A stretch of 64,000 nt of DNA from Micromonospora thermarum (GCF_012034245.1 NZ_JAATEO010000003.1:1-64000), one strand, 5' to 3'; positions 24,034-33,247 are shown, numbered from the stretch's first letter. The notes: a model not told the origin generated them from the letters alone. Numbers and translations: made by a program.

Positions 24034-26232
24034 ATGACCGCACCGTCCCAGGACGCCGGCTTCTCGATCATCCCGCCCCGCCGGAACCGGCTGCCACTGC
24101 GGGGCCGGGACCAGCTGGTCGAGACGATCCTGCGGGCCGCCGAGCCGCCCGCCGGCACGTCGCGGGTGCCGGAGGAGGCCGCGCAGATCCTGTGGGGGCT
24201 GGGCGGCTGCGGCAAGAGCCTGACCGCGCAGGAGGTGGCGCGCCAGCTCGAGGGGCGCGGGCGGTTGGTCTGGTGGATCTCGGCGAAGGACTCGGCCCGG
24301 GTCAGCGCCGGCATGCGGGAGGTGGCGGGCCAGCTCCAGGCGCCGGAGAGCCAACTGGACCTGGCGTGGGCCGGCAAGGCGCGCAGCCCGGTGGAGCTGG
24401 TGTGGGACCTGCTGAACGACTCCGCCCGGCCGTGGCTGCTCATCTTCGACAACGCGGACGAGCCGTCGCTGCTGGCACCGGCCGACGGGCGGGTCGCCGA
24501 CGGCACGGGCTGGTTCCGCCAGCCGCGTACGCCCAACGGGCTGGTCCTGGTCACGACGCGCGACGGCCGCCAGGAGACCTGGGGCGAGTGGTCCACGATG
24601 CACCCGGTGCGCGAGCTGGCGCCCGCGGACGGCGCGCAGGTGCTCGTCGACCTCGCCGGCACCGCCCCCGGCACCCTGGCCCAGGCGAGGGCGCTCGCCG
24701 CTCGGCTCAAGGGGCACCCGCTGGCGCTGCGTGGCGCGGGCACCTACCTCGCCGAGGCCAACCGCATCCCGGTGGGTGCGGCCCGGTCCTCGATCCGCAC
24801 CTACGACGACTACCGGGAGGCGCTGGACCGCCGAGCCGGTGCCGGCACGCGGCGCGGCGGGTCGAGCGGGTTCGACACGGCGGTCCGGCCGGTCGTGCAG
24901 TCCTGGGAGATGTCTCTGGACCTGCTCGGCGGGCGCGGGCTCGATCAGGCGCGGCCCATGCTGCGGCTGCTGGCCTGTCTCGGCGACGCGCCGATCCCGT
25001 ACTCGGTTCTGCTCGACCCGGTCCGGTTGTCGGCCTCGCCGCTGGTCGGCGAGATCGGCGAGGAGCGGCTGCGCGAGGTGCTCCGCTCGTTGGCCGACTT
25101 CGCGCTGGTCGACCTCGGGGTCATCGAGTCGCTGCCCGCGCAGTCGCCGGTCTCGCACGTGGTGACCCTGCACCCGCTGGTCCGCGAGCTGGTCCGGGAC
25201 CAGCCGGACGTCGTGGCCGACCGGGCGGCGTACCACGAACTCGTACTGGACCTGCTGGACGTGCTGCGCCTGCGGGATCCGGACCGCCCCCGGGAGGAGG
25301 AGTTCGATCCCGACGAGCCGGACAAGTGGGCGAGCTGGCACGTGCTGGCCCCGCCCACGATGGGCGCGGTCCTGGACTTCCTCGACGCGGGTGACCTGCC
25401 GCGCAGCCGGGCGGACCTGCTGGACGTGGCGCTCGACCTGGCCCGGCTGATCGCCCGTTACATCCTGGCGGTGGGTCTGCCGGGGCAGGCGGAGATCTTC
25501 CTGGAGCGGTGCCTGGCCGGCTGCCGCCGGATCGGCGTCGACCTGGACGACCGGCCGGTGCTGAGCCTCCGGCACGAGCGGTCCCGCGCGGCCCTGGAGC
25601 AGGGGCACCTCGCCTGGGCCGAGGAGGAACTCCGCAAGATCATCCCCGCCCGCGAGGCGCTTCTCGGCCGCGAGCACCGCAACACTTTGGCCAGCCGGCA
25701 CAAGCTCGCCCGGACCATCCTCGAACAGGGCCGGTGGCGCGAGGCCGAGGAGGAGCTCCGGGACATCGTCCGGGCCGAGTACCGGGTCCGCGGGCCGGAG
25801 GACCGGGACACCATGACCGCACGGCACAGCCTGGCCCGCGCGATCGTCTACCAGGGGCGGTACGCGGACGCGCGCGCCGAGCTCGCCGAGATCCTGGAGA
25901 TCCGGTTGCGGCACTGGGCGCCGGACCACTTCGAGACCCTGACCGTGCGGCACACGCTGGACATCTGCCGGTACGAGCAGGGCGACGTCGAGGCGGCGCT
26001 CGCCGACCTGCGCGAGATCCTCGCGACGGACACCGCGAAGCGGCAGGTCCAGCACTTCGCGATGATCGCCGCCCGGCACACCCTGGCGCACTGCCTCATC
26101 GCCACCGGCGCCGCCGCCGAGGCGGAGAAGGTGCTGGTCGGGGTGGTCGCCGACCGCCGGCGGATCCTCGGCGACGACCACGCCGAGACGGCCCGCGCCG
26201 AGGCCGACCTCAGGAAGCTCCGTGAGGGATGA
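24034..26232 (+). CDS. STAND-type NTPase with C-terminal tetratricopeptide repeats
   Basis: Encodes 732 residues from ATG 24034. A P-loop NTPase of the NB-ARC/STAND class: Walker A GLGGCGKS near residue 54-61, Walker B LLIFDNAD near 137-144, sensor LVLVTTRDGRQ, then the GKPLAL-like KGHPLALRGAG. A winged-helix region (about 330-400) follows, and six or so TPR-like repeats of about 42 residues (for example LGREHRNTLASRHKLARTIL and RGPEDRDTMTARHSLARAIV). No N-terminal effector domain is fused. It is followed 57 bp downstream by a dioxygenase gene in the same direction, suggesting a two-gene unit. Such ATPases act as signal-triggered switches; the trigger here is unknown. Confidence 0.82.
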   Translation: MTAPSQDAGFSIIPPRRNRLPLRGRDQLVETILRAAEPPAGTSRVPEEAAQILWGLGGCGKSLTAQEVARQLEGRGRLVWWISAKDSARVSAGMREVAGQLQAPESQLDLAWAGKARSPVELVWDLLNDSARPWLLIFDNADEPSLLAPADGRVADGTGWFRQPRTPNGLVLVTTRDGRQETWGEWSTMHPVRELAPADGAQVLVDLAGTAPGTLAQARALAARLKGHPLALRGAGTYLAEANRIPVGAARSSIRTYDDYREALDRRAGAGTRRGGSSGFDTAVRPVVQSWEMSLDLLGGRGLDQARPMLRLLACLGDAPIPYSVLLDPVRLSASPLVGEIGEERLREVLRSLADFALVDLGVIESLPAQSPVSHVVTLHPLVRELVRDQPDVVADRAAYHELVLDLLDVLRLRDPDRPREEEFDPDEPDKWASWHVLAPPTMGAVLDFLDAGDLPRSRADLLDVALDLARLIARYILAVGLPGQAEIFLERCLAGCRRIGVDLDDRPVLSLRHERSRAALEQGHLAWAEEELRKIIPAREALLGREHRNTLASRHKLARTILEQGRWREAEEELRDIVRAEYRVRGPEDRDTMTARHSLARAIVYQGRYADARAELAEILEIRLRHWAPDHFETLTVRHTLDICRYEQGDVEAALADLREILATDTAKRQVQHFAMIAARHTLAHCLIATGAAAEAEKVLVGVVADRRRILGDDHAETARAEADLRKLREG

Positions 26233-26289
26233 CGGGTACGGACGCGAGGTCCGACCGCGGCACCGTAGCCAGCGTACGAGGGAGCTGAC

Positions 26290-27075
26290 GTGAGCGATCA
26301 ACTTCGCCGCCGGGACCGACTGACCGCCGAGTCGCTGCGTGAACTCGCGACCGGGGACATCGACCTGATCTGGCACCGCGAGTACTACCCGCCGGAGCAG
26401 TGCGACGCCGCGCTGCCCCGGGTCGTACGCGCCGCCGAGGAGGCGAACTTCCTGCTCACCAAGGAGTTCACCAGTGTCGGGACGTCGATGGGCGAGGTGG
26501 CCAACGGCGGCGACAGCGTCCACCGCTACCTGGACACCGCCCCGGCCACCACCCGCCTGATCCGGCACGACGTGTTCGGCGGTCAGCAGTCCCCCACCGA
26601 CCTGATCCGGCTCGACCTGGACGAGATGTGGCCGTACGGGGCGACCGTCGGGCGGCACGAGGGGCGGATGATGCTGCCCGGCGTGCTGCGCCGGATGACG
26701 CCGGGTGGCCGGGGCCGCCCGCACATCGACCGCCGCCAGATCCCGCTGCTCGACACCTACAAGCTGGACCGCAGACTGGGTGTGAACGTCTACCTGGAGG
26801 TGCCGGAGTCGGGCGAGGGCGGCGAGATCGACTTCTGGGGTCACCTCTCCGAGGAGGAGTTCGTGGCCCTCAAGACGGACCCGTTCGACTACGGCATCGA
26901 GCCGGAACGGGTCGGCCCACCCCTGGACACGGTGCTGCCGGGCAAGGGCGACCTGGTCATGTTCGAGGCGGGCCGGATGCACGGCGTCCGCGAGGTGCGC
27001 AAGGGCTGCCGTACCTCGGCCGCGTGCTTCGTCGGGGTCCGCTCGGCGACCGACCCGCTGCTGATCTTCGCCTGA
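26290..27075 (+). CDS. Fe(II)/2-oxoglutarate-dependent dioxygenase
   Basis: Encodes 261 residues. The iron ligands fit the HxD...H motif of the double-stranded beta-helix fold: H145 and D147 in RPHIDRRQ, H231 in GRMHGVREV, and R241 in CRTSAAC for the 2-oxoglutarate carboxylate. It would hydroxylate or otherwise oxidise an unidentified substrate, protein or small molecule. GTG start with GGGAG upstream. Position directly after the STAND NTPase gene suggests the NTPase regulates it or that both serve one pathway; no biosynthetic genes surround them. Confidence 0.78.
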   Translation: MSDQLRRRDRLTAESLRELATGDIDLIWHREYYPPEQCDAALPRVVRAAEEANFLLTKEFTSVGTSMGEVANGGDSVHRYLDTAPATTRLIRHDVFGGQQSPTDLIRLDLDEMWPYGATVGRHEGRMMLPGVLRRMTPGGRGRPHIDRRQIPLLDTYKLDRRLGVNVYLEVPESGEGGEIDFWGHLSEEEFVALKTDPFDYGIEPERVGPPLDTVLPGKGDLVMFEAGRMHGVREVRKGCRTSAACFVGVRSATDPLLIFA

Positions 27076-27185
27076 CCGCCGAGCGTGCGGCCGGCCGAGC
27101 GCCGGCACCTGCCCCTACGAACTCCTGGACCGAGCCCGGTCGACCGGCCGCGGAACTTAATAGAAAAGTTTGTGAACAGTAGTGC

Positions 27186-27253
27186 TACAGTGAGCCTCGT
27201 CGATGCCGCGCTCCGCGCCGTCGACCCGTGGATCCCCAGGAAGGAGTGATCAC
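27186..27253 (+). promoter_or_regulatory. chitinase leader: -10 element and strong RBS
   Basis: TACAGT at 27186-27191 fits a -10 box. An unusually AT-rich stretch upstream (27155-27180, around TTAATAGAAAAGTTTGTGAAC) looks like an imperfect dyad and may be the operator. AAGGAG at 27241-27246 stands seven bases before the ATG and fixes the start. I could not recognise a DasR-type site with confidence. Confidence 0.45.
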
Positions 27254-28336
27254 ATGTCGAGACTGCGCGCCCTGCTCGCGGTGGCCGCGCTCACCGTCGC
27301 AGGTGGACTGGCGGCGATCGTCCCGTCGTCCGCGGCGTCCGCCGCCGCCTGCGCGACCCCGTGGCAGTCCTCGGCCGTCTACACGGGCGGCATGCAGGTC
27401 TCCCGCAACGGCCGCAACTACCAGGCGAAGTGGTGGACCCAGAACGAGGCGCCGCCGGGCACCACCGGCGTCTGGCAGGACCTGGGCGCCTGCGGCGGCG
27501 GCTCCACACCACCACCGGGCGGGACCTGCAACCACCCGAACTGGGTCGCCGGCACCTGGTACACCGCCGGCAGCATCGTCCGGTACACCAACGGCCTGTA
27601 CTACATCGCCGAGCACGACAACCCGGGCTACGACCCCACCATCAGCACCTGGTACTGGGATCCGTACACCTGCGGCAGCCAGCCGCCCACCAGCAGCCCG
27701 CCGCCCCCCAACCCCGGCGGCTTCGTGGTCACCGAGGCTCAGTTCAACCAGATGTTCCCGGGTCGGAACCCGTTCTACACGTACTCCGGGCTCGTCGCCG
27801 CCCTGAACGCCTACCCGGCGTTCACGAAGACCGGCAGCGCCACCGTGCAGCGGCAGGAGGCCGCGGCGTTCCTGGCGAACGTGCACCACGAGACGGGCGG
27901 CCTCGTCCACATCGTGGAGCAGAACACGGCCAACTACCCGCACTACTGCGACCGCAGCCAACCGTACGGCTGCCCCGCCGGGCAGGACGCCTACTACGGG
28001 CGGGGGCCGATCCAGCTGAGCTGGAACTTCAACTACAACGCCGCCGGCAACGCCCTCGGGCTGCCCCTGCTGACCAACCCCTGGCTGGTGCAGAACGACG
28101 CCGCGGTGGCCTGGAAGACCGCCATCTGGTACTGGATGACCCAGAACGGGCCCGGCCGGATGACCGCCCACACGGCGATGGTCACCGGCGCCGGGTTCGG
28201 CGAGACCATCCGCAGCATCAACGGCGCGATCGAGTGCAACGGCGGCAACCCCGCGCAGGTGCAGAGCCGCGTCAGCCGGTACCAGCAGTTCGTCGGCATC
28301 CTCGGCGTACCCGCCGGAGCGAACCTGTACTGCTGA
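27254..28336 (+). CDS. secreted GH19 chitinase with two N-terminal chitin-binding modules
   Basis: Encodes 360 residues. A signal peptide (about 1-31, AASAAA) is followed by two CBM5/12-type modules (about 33-80 and 93-142, each with a WxxxxxYxxGxxV pattern and aromatic residues), separated by Pro/Gly linkers. A GH19 catalytic domain follows (about 155-360) with the general acid Glu in LANVHHETGGLVHI and the YYGRGPIQLSWNFNY motif. It hydrolyses chitin outside the cell. The second module is followed by the linker QPPTSSPPPPNP. A terminator hairpin follows the stop. No frame defects were seen. Confidence 0.92.
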   Translation: MSRLRALLAVAALTVAGGLAAIVPSSAASAAACATPWQSSAVYTGGMQVSRNGRNYQAKWWTQNEAPPGTTGVWQDLGACGGGSTPPPGGTCNHPNWVAGTWYTAGSIVRYTNGLYYIAEHDNPGYDPTISTWYWDPYTCGSQPPTSSPPPPNPGGFVVTEAQFNQMFPGRNPFYTYSGLVAALNAYPAFTKTGSATVQRQEAAAFLANVHHETGGLVHIVEQNTANYPHYCDRSQPYGCPAGQDAYYGRGPIQLSWNFNYNAAGNALGLPLLTNPWLVQNDAAVAWKTAIWYWMTQNGPGRMTAHTAMVTGAGFGETIRSINGAIECNGGNPAQVQSRVSRYQQFVGILGVPAGANLYC

Positions 28337-28346
28337 CCCGGCGGTC

Positions 28347-28379
28347 CGGGCCCCGCCGCACCGGTTTCGGCGGGGCCCG
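28347..28379 (+). terminator. terminator after chitinase gene
   Basis: A perfect 12-bp GC-rich stem, 28347-28358 with 28368-28379, and a 9-base loop begin ten bases after the stop codon. Confidence 0.78.
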
Positions 28380-28433
28380 CACCCGGTCCCACACGCGTCG
28401 CGCCGGGGCACGCACCGCACCTATGCTCGGTCG

Positions 28434-28721
28434 ATGCAGCTGGAGTTCGACGGCGAGGTCTGGTTCTGGCGCGGACCCGCGCCGCACCACTTCGTCACCG
28501 TCCCGGAGAGCGACTGCACGGCTCTCGCCGCGGTCGCACCGGCCGTCAGCTACGGCTGGGGGATGGTTCCGGTCACCGTCCGGATCGGGGAGACCCGGTG
28601 GACCACCTCGCTCTTCCCGAAGGACGGCCGCTACGTCGTACCGCTGAAGGCCGCCGTACGCAGGGCCGAGGCGCTCGACGTGGGCGACCGGGTGACGGTC
28701 CGGTTGACCGTCGACGTCTGA
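28434..28721 (+). CDS. DUF1905 domain protein
   Basis: Encodes 95 residues matching the small all-beta DUF1905 fold: FDGEVWFWRGPAPHHFVTVP, YGWGMVPVTVRIGETRWTTS, LFPKDGRYVVPLKAAVRRAE. Cytoplasmic, of unknown biochemical function. It is monocistronic by appearance, convergent with corA 15 bp beyond its stop. Confidence 0.8.
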   Translation: MQLEFDGEVWFWRGPAPHHFVTVPESDCTALAAVAPAVSYGWGMVPVTVRIGETRWTTSLFPKDGRYVVPLKAAVRRAEALDVGDRVTVRLTVDV

Positions 28722-28736
28722 GGCCGCGCCCGCGGG

Positions 28737-29843
28737 TCAGAGCCAGTTGCGGCGCTTGAAGACGAGGTACAGGCCGGCGCAGACCAGCAGCATCAGCCCG
28801 AGGGCGAACAGGTAGCCGTACTGCCACTCGAGTTCGGGCATGTCCGCGAAGTTCATGCCGTAGACGGTGCCGATGAGGGTCGGCGCGAACAGGATCGCCG
28901 CCCAGGCGGACACCCGCTTCAGTTCCTCGTTCTGCTCGTAGCTGGCGGCGGTCAGGCTCCGCATCTCCTCGTTCTGCGCCTGCGAGACCAGCGTGGCGTT
29001 GACGGTGAGGATGTTCTGCAACAGGTGCCGGAAGCCGTCGACCCGCTCGACCACCTGCGTGAGGTGGTCGGTGACGTCACGCAGCCGCCGGCGCAGTTCC
29101 TCGTCGGTGCCGTAGTGCTCGAAGCCGGCGGTGAGCGCGTCGAGGACGCCGAGCAGCGGCCGGGCCGCCCGTTGGAACACGACGACCTCCCGGCTCAGCC
29201 CGTAGATGCGACGGCTGGCGTTGGGGTCGCCGCCGAACACCTGGGTCTCGATCTCGTCGATGTCGTTCTCCAGCCCGGCGACGACCGGGGCGTACCCGTC
29301 GACGACCTGGTCGAGGACGGCGTAGAGGACCGCTTCCGGCCCGAGCGTGAGGACCTGCGGCTCGGCCTCCATCCGCCGGCGGACCGCCGCCAGATCGGGC
29401 GCCTCGCCGTGCCGGACGGTGATGACGAAGCCCGGCCCGAGGAACAGGTGCAGCTCGCTGAAATCCACCTCCTCCCGGTCGTCGGCGTAGCGGGCGGCGC
29501 GGAGCACGACGAACAGGGTGTCGCCGTAACGCTCCAGCTTGGGCCGCTGGTGCGCGTTGATGGCGTCCTCCACGGCGAGTTCGTGGAGTTGGAACTCGTG
29601 GGCCAGCGAGTGGATCTGACCCCGGCCGGGCCGGTAGAGCCCGATCCAGGCCATCGCGTCGTCGAGTTCCTGGAGGCACCGGTACGTGTCGGCGAGGGTC
29701 GCCGGCGTGGCGTGGCGGCGGCCCCGGAGGTAGACGGCACTGTCCACGAGGCCGCCCCGGCCGGGCGCCGCACGGCCGGGCTCGTGCTCGTCCAGACGCC
29801 GCCCGAACCCCCCGGTCGAACGGGACCATCCGTTCCCGCCCAT
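28737..29843 (-). CDS. corA: CorA family Mg2+/Co2+ transporter
   Basis: Encodes about 368 residues. A large cytosolic domain (AVEDAINAHQRPKLERYGDTLFVVL) leads to two C-terminal TM helices; the family signature YGMNFADMPEL (GMN selectivity loop) follows TM1, and a positively charged KRRNWL ends the protein. It forms a pentameric magnesium channel. The start is uncertain: ATG 29843 has GGAGG close by, while a GTG at 29747 (giving VDSAVYLRG, nearer to the usual CorA start) or GTG 29897 are possible. It follows kdpE on the same strand by a short gap, so may be co-transcribed with the kdp regulators. Confidence 0.88.
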   Translation of the reverse strand: MGGNGWSRSTGGFGRRLDEHEPGRAAPGRGGLVDSAVYLRGRRHATPATLADTYRCLQELDDAMAWIGLYRPGRGQIHSLAHEFQLHELAVEDAINAHQRPKLERYGDTLFVVLRAARYADDREEVDFSELHLFLGPGFVITVRHGEAPDLAAVRRRMEAEPQVLTLGPEAVLYAVLDQVVDGYAPVVAGLENDIDEIETQVFGGDPNASRRIYGLSREVVVFQRAARPLLGVLDALTAGFEHYGTDEELRRRLRDVTDHLTQVVERVDGFRHLLQNILTVNATLVSQAQNEEMRSLTAASYEQNEELKRVSAWAAILFAPTLIGTVYGMNFADMPELEWQYGYLFALGLMLLVCAGLYLVFKRRNWL

Positions 29844-29913
29844 GCCCCTCCCGGATGTCCCGCACCGACCGGCCGGGGATCCCCGCTCCGGCACCACTCA
29901 AACCGGGACACGG

Positions 29914-30597
29914 TCAGGGCCGGAACCGGTAGCCCATGCCGGGTTCGGTGATGAGGTGCCGGGGGCGCGCCGGATCGTCCTCCAGCTTCCGCCGGAGCTG
30001 GGCCATGTACTGGCGCAGGTAGTTGGTCTCGTTCTGGTACTCCGGCCCCCACACGTCGTGCAGGAGCTGCCGCTGGCTCACCAGCTTGCCGGGGTTCCGG
30101 AGCAGCTTCTCCAGCACGCCCCACTGCGTCGGCGTCAGCTTGACCTCCATACCGTCGTCGCGGGTCACCACGTGGTCGGCCAGGTCGACGGTGTGGCGGC
30201 CGACCCGAACGCTGGCACTGGCCGCCTCGGTGCCGGCACCGAGCCGCCGGGTGACGGCACGGATCCGCGCCAGCAGCTCGTCCACCCCGAACGGCTTGGT
30301 GACGTAGTCGTCGGCGCCGGCGTCGAGCGCCGCCACCTTGTCCTCGCTGCCGGCGCGCCCGGAGAGCACGATGATCGGCACGGTGGTCCAGCCGCGGAGG
30401 CCACGGATGACCTCGATGCCGTCCAGGTCGGGCAGGCCGAGGTCGAGGACGACCAGATCGGGCGGATGGCTGGCGGCGGCCTTCAGCGCGGCGGCACCGG
30501 TGGCGGCGACCTCGACGTCGTACCGGCGGGCGCGCAGGTTGATGCGCAGCGCGCGAAGGATCTGGGGTTCGTCGTCGACGACCAGGATGCGGGTCAT
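29914..30597 (-). CDS. kdpE: KdpE response regulator (OmpR family)
   Basis: Encodes 227 residues from ATG 30597. A receiver domain with the acidic pair in VVDDEPQ, the phospho-acceptor Asp in VVLDLGLPDLDG and Lys in VTKPFGVDEL precedes an OmpR-type winged helix (LTPTQWGVLEKLLRNPGKLVSQRQL, ETNYLRQYMAQLRRKLE). Activates kdp transcription in K+ limitation or osmotic stress once phosphorylated by KdpD. Its start overlaps the kdpD stop by 4 bp (ATGA). Confidence 0.93.
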   Translation of the reverse strand: MTRILVVDDEPQILRALRINLRARRYDVEVAATGAAALKAAASHPPDLVVLDLGLPDLDGIEVIRGLRGWTTVPIIVLSGRAGSEDKVAALDAGADDYVTKPFGVDELLARIRAVTRRLGAGTEAASASVRVGRHTVDLADHVVTRDDGMEVKLTPTQWGVLEKLLRNPGKLVSQRQLLHDVWGPEYQNETNYLRQYMAQLRRKLEDDPARPRHLITEPGMGYRFRP

Positions 30598-33185
30598 TCC
30601 GCTGGCCCTCCGGACGTGCCGGTGTCGGTGGCGGCCGGCAGCCGCAGCACCATGGTGAGTCCTCCGCCGGGAGTGGTCTCCGGGGTGATGCTGCCACGCA
30701 TGGCCTCGGCGAGACCCCGGGACAGCGCGAGACCGAGACCGACGCCGGTCAGGTTGTCCCGGTCGCCGAGCCGCTGGAACGGCAGGAAGACGTGCTCCCA
30801 CTGGTCTTCCGGGATGCCCGGACCGGTGTCGATGACCCGCAGCTCGACCTGCCCGGCATGGGCGCTGCCGGTGATCGTGGGCGGCTGGCCGGGCGGGCTG
30901 TGCCGCAGGGCGTTGGCCACGAGGTTGACCAGGACCCGTTCGAGCAGGCCGGGGTCGGCGAGCGCGGCGGGCAGGTGGGCGGGGATGTCGGTCACCACGT
31001 CGGCGGCCACGGGTCCCAGCTCGTCCAGCGCCCGGGGCACGGCGTCCTCCAACCCGACGGCGACCGGGTGCACACCGAGGGCACCGGCTTGGAGGCGGCT
31101 CATGTCCAGCAGGTTCGACACCAGGCGGGCCAGCCGGTCCAGGGACTCCTCGGCGGTGGCGAGCAGCTCGGCCCGGTCCGTCTCGTCGAACTCCACGTCG
31201 GGGCTACGCAGGCTGGTCACCGCGGCCTTCGCCGAGGCCAGCGGCGTACGCAGGTCGTGACTGACCGCGGCGAGCAGCGCGGTCCGCATCCGGTCGGCCT
31301 CGGCGAGCGGCCGGGCGGCGGCGGCCTCCTCGGCCAGCCGCTCCTGGCGCAGGGCGACGGCGGCCTGCGCGGCGAACGCCTCCACGATCCGCCGGTCGGC
31401 GGCCTCCAACCGGCGGCCGCAGAGCACGACGGTGAGCCGGTCGTCCACCGGTACGGCGGTCTCGCCCGCGCCGGGGCTCGTCGCGGGTGCGTCACCGACG
31501 CTCGCGACGACCCGCCAGGCACCCTCCTCGCGGGCCCGGCCGGGCCGCCCCTCGGCGGCCTCCACCGACTCCAGGACGCTGACCGAGCGCAGCGCGAACG
31601 TCTCCCGCAGCCGGTCCAGCAGGGCCGGCAGGGGCCGCTCGCCACGCAGCACGCTGCCGGCCACGGTGGCGAGGGTCTGCGCGTCGGCGGACGCGCGGGC
31701 GGCCTCCCGGGTACGTCGGGCGGCCACGTCGACGATCCAGCTGACCGCGATGGCCACGCCGACGAAGACGCCGAGGGCGAGCAGGTTGTCCGCCTCGGCG
31801 ATGGTCAGCGTGTAGTAGGGCGGGGTGAAGAACCAGTTGAGCAGCAGGGAGCCGCCGAGCGCGGCGATCAGCGCCGGCCACAGGCCACCGACCAGCGCGA
31901 CGCCGACCACGGCGGCGAGGAAGATCAGGATGTCGTTGGCGAGGGTGATGTCCGGCAGCGCCCAGAGCAGCAGAGTCAGCAGCGGCATGCCCAGCCCGGC
32001 CAGCGCGAAGCCGAGCATCCGTCGCCGCCGGGACAGCGCCGCCGGCACGGCGGCTGCCCGCCGTCCCCGGCCGGCCTCGGCATGGGTCACCAGGTGTACG
32101 TCGATGGCCCCGGACAGCGCGGTCGTGGTGACGCCGACACCGCGGGAGAAGATTTGGGCGAACCGGCCGCGGCGGCTGGCGCCGAGCACGAGTTGGGTGG
32201 CGTTGACGCCCCGGGCGAAGTCCAGCAGCGCGGCCGGGATGTCCGTGCCGAGGACCTGGTGGTAGGTGCCGCCGAGACTCTCGACCAGCACCCGCTGCCG
32301 GGCGAGCTGCGCCGGGTCCGCCCCGGCCAGCCCGTCGCTCCGGGCGACGTGCACGGCCAACAGGTCGGACCCCTTGCTGCGGGCGGCGATGCGCGCGGCC
32401 CGCCGGACCAGGGTCTCCCCCTCGGGTCCTCCGGTGAGCGCCACGACCACCCGCTCCCTCGCCTCCCAGGTGGCCGAGATGCCCTGCTGGGCCCGGTACG
32501 CGTCGAGCTGGTCGTCGACCTTGTCGGCGAGCCAGAGCAGCGCCAACTCGCGCAGGGCCGTGAGGTTGCCGACGCGGAAGTAGTTGCCGAGCGCCGCGTC
32601 GATCTTGTCCGGGCGGTAGATGTTGCCGTGTGCCATCCGCCGGCGCAGCGCCTCCGGCGTCATGTCGACCAGTTCGACCTGCTCGGCGGCGCGGACGATG
32701 GCGTCCGGCACGGTCTCCCGCTGCGTGGTGCCGGTGATCTGGGCGATGACGTCGTTGAGTGACTCCAGGTGCTGGATGTTGACCGTGGAGAGGACGGTGA
32801 TCCCGGCGTCCAGCAGCTCCTGGATGTCCTGCCAGCGCTTCTCGTTCCGGGATCCGGGCACGTTGGTGTGCGCCAACTCGTCGACGATCGCCACCTCGGG
32901 CCGCCGGGCGAGCACCGCGTCGAGGTCCATCTCGGTGAACTCGGCGCCCCGGTAGGTCACCGTGCGCCGGGGCACCTGCTCCAGGTCGCCGATCATCGCC
33001 GCGGTGTGCTTGCGCCCGTGGGTCTCGACGTACCCGATCACCACGTCGGTGCCGCGTTCGAGGCGCCGCTGCGCCTCCTCCAGCATCGCGTACGTCTTCC
33101 CGACGCCGGGGGCGGCGCCGAGGTAGATGCGGAGTTCGCCTCGTGGCACGCGGACATCCTCTCTGACGACACCGTCGCCGGGCAT
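30594..33185 (-). CDS. kdpD: KdpD sensor histidine kinase
   Basis: Encodes 863 residues from ATG 33185. The N-terminal KdpD domain has the P-loop GAAPGVGKTYAML and VDELAHTNVPGSRN. A universal-stress-protein-like domain follows (ERVVVALTGGPEGETLVRRA), then four TM helices (about 390-490), a GAF-like region, HisKA with the phospho-acceptor in AAVSHDLRTPLASAK, and a HATPase (NALRHSPPG, DTGPGIP, GVGLGLALSRGL). Membrane sensor of K+ limitation. A strong hairpin separates it from kdpC, so it may be transcribed at a lower level than the pump genes. Longer upstream frames are not family-like. Confidence 0.93.
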   Translation of the reverse strand: MPGDGVVREDVRVPRGELRIYLGAAPGVGKTYAMLEEAQRRLERGTDVVIGYVETHGRKHTAAMIGDLEQVPRRTVTYRGAEFTEMDLDAVLARRPEVAIVDELAHTNVPGSRNEKRWQDIQELLDAGITVLSTVNIQHLESLNDVIAQITGTTQRETVPDAIVRAAEQVELVDMTPEALRRRMAHGNIYRPDKIDAALGNYFRVGNLTALRELALLWLADKVDDQLDAYRAQQGISATWEARERVVVALTGGPEGETLVRRAARIAARSKGSDLLAVHVARSDGLAGADPAQLARQRVLVESLGGTYHQVLGTDIPAALLDFARGVNATQLVLGASRRGRFAQIFSRGVGVTTTALSGAIDVHLVTHAEAGRGRRAAAVPAALSRRRRMLGFALAGLGMPLLTLLLWALPDITLANDILIFLAAVVGVALVGGLWPALIAALGGSLLLNWFFTPPYYTLTIAEADNLLALGVFVGVAIAVSWIVDVAARRTREAARASADAQTLATVAGSVLRGERPLPALLDRLRETFALRSVSVLESVEAAEGRPGRAREEGAWRVVASVGDAPATSPGAGETAVPVDDRLTVVLCGRRLEAADRRIVEAFAAQAAVALRQERLAEEAAAARPLAEADRMRTALLAAVSHDLRTPLASAKAAVTSLRSPDVEFDETDRAELLATAEESLDRLARLVSNLLDMSRLQAGALGVHPVAVGLEDAVPRALDELGPVAADVVTDIPAHLPAALADPGLLERVLVNLVANALRHSPPGQPPTITGSAHAGQVELRVIDTGPGIPEDQWEHVFLPFQRLGDRDNLTGVGLGLALSRGLAEAMRGSITPETTPGGGLTMVLRLPAATDTGTSGGPAE

Positions 33186-33200
33186 CGAGCGGTCGGACAG

Positions 33201-33239
33201 GCCCGGGCTGGGCCACCAGTGTGGTGACCCAGCCCGGGC
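33201..33239 (-). terminator. hairpin between kdpC and kdpD
   Basis: A long stem of 12 perfect bp (33201-33212 with 33228-33239), one mismatch, then 5 more bp (33214-33218 with 33222-33226) and a 3-base loop. It begins nine bases after the kdpC stop and ends 16 bases before the kdpD start. It would terminate or attenuate transcription from the pump genes into the regulator genes, or protect the 3' end of the kdpFABC message. Confidence 0.75.
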
Positions 33240-33247
33240 GCGGTGGA

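Noticed and set aside
23911..27108. Very long minus-strand frame (over 1000 codons) across the STAND and dioxygenase genes
   Set aside because: It is the antisense shadow of two well-supported plus-strand genes; its translation is low-complexity.
28434..28721. Link between the DUF1905 gene and the upstream chitinase
   Set aside because: A strong terminator separates them and no shared function is evident.
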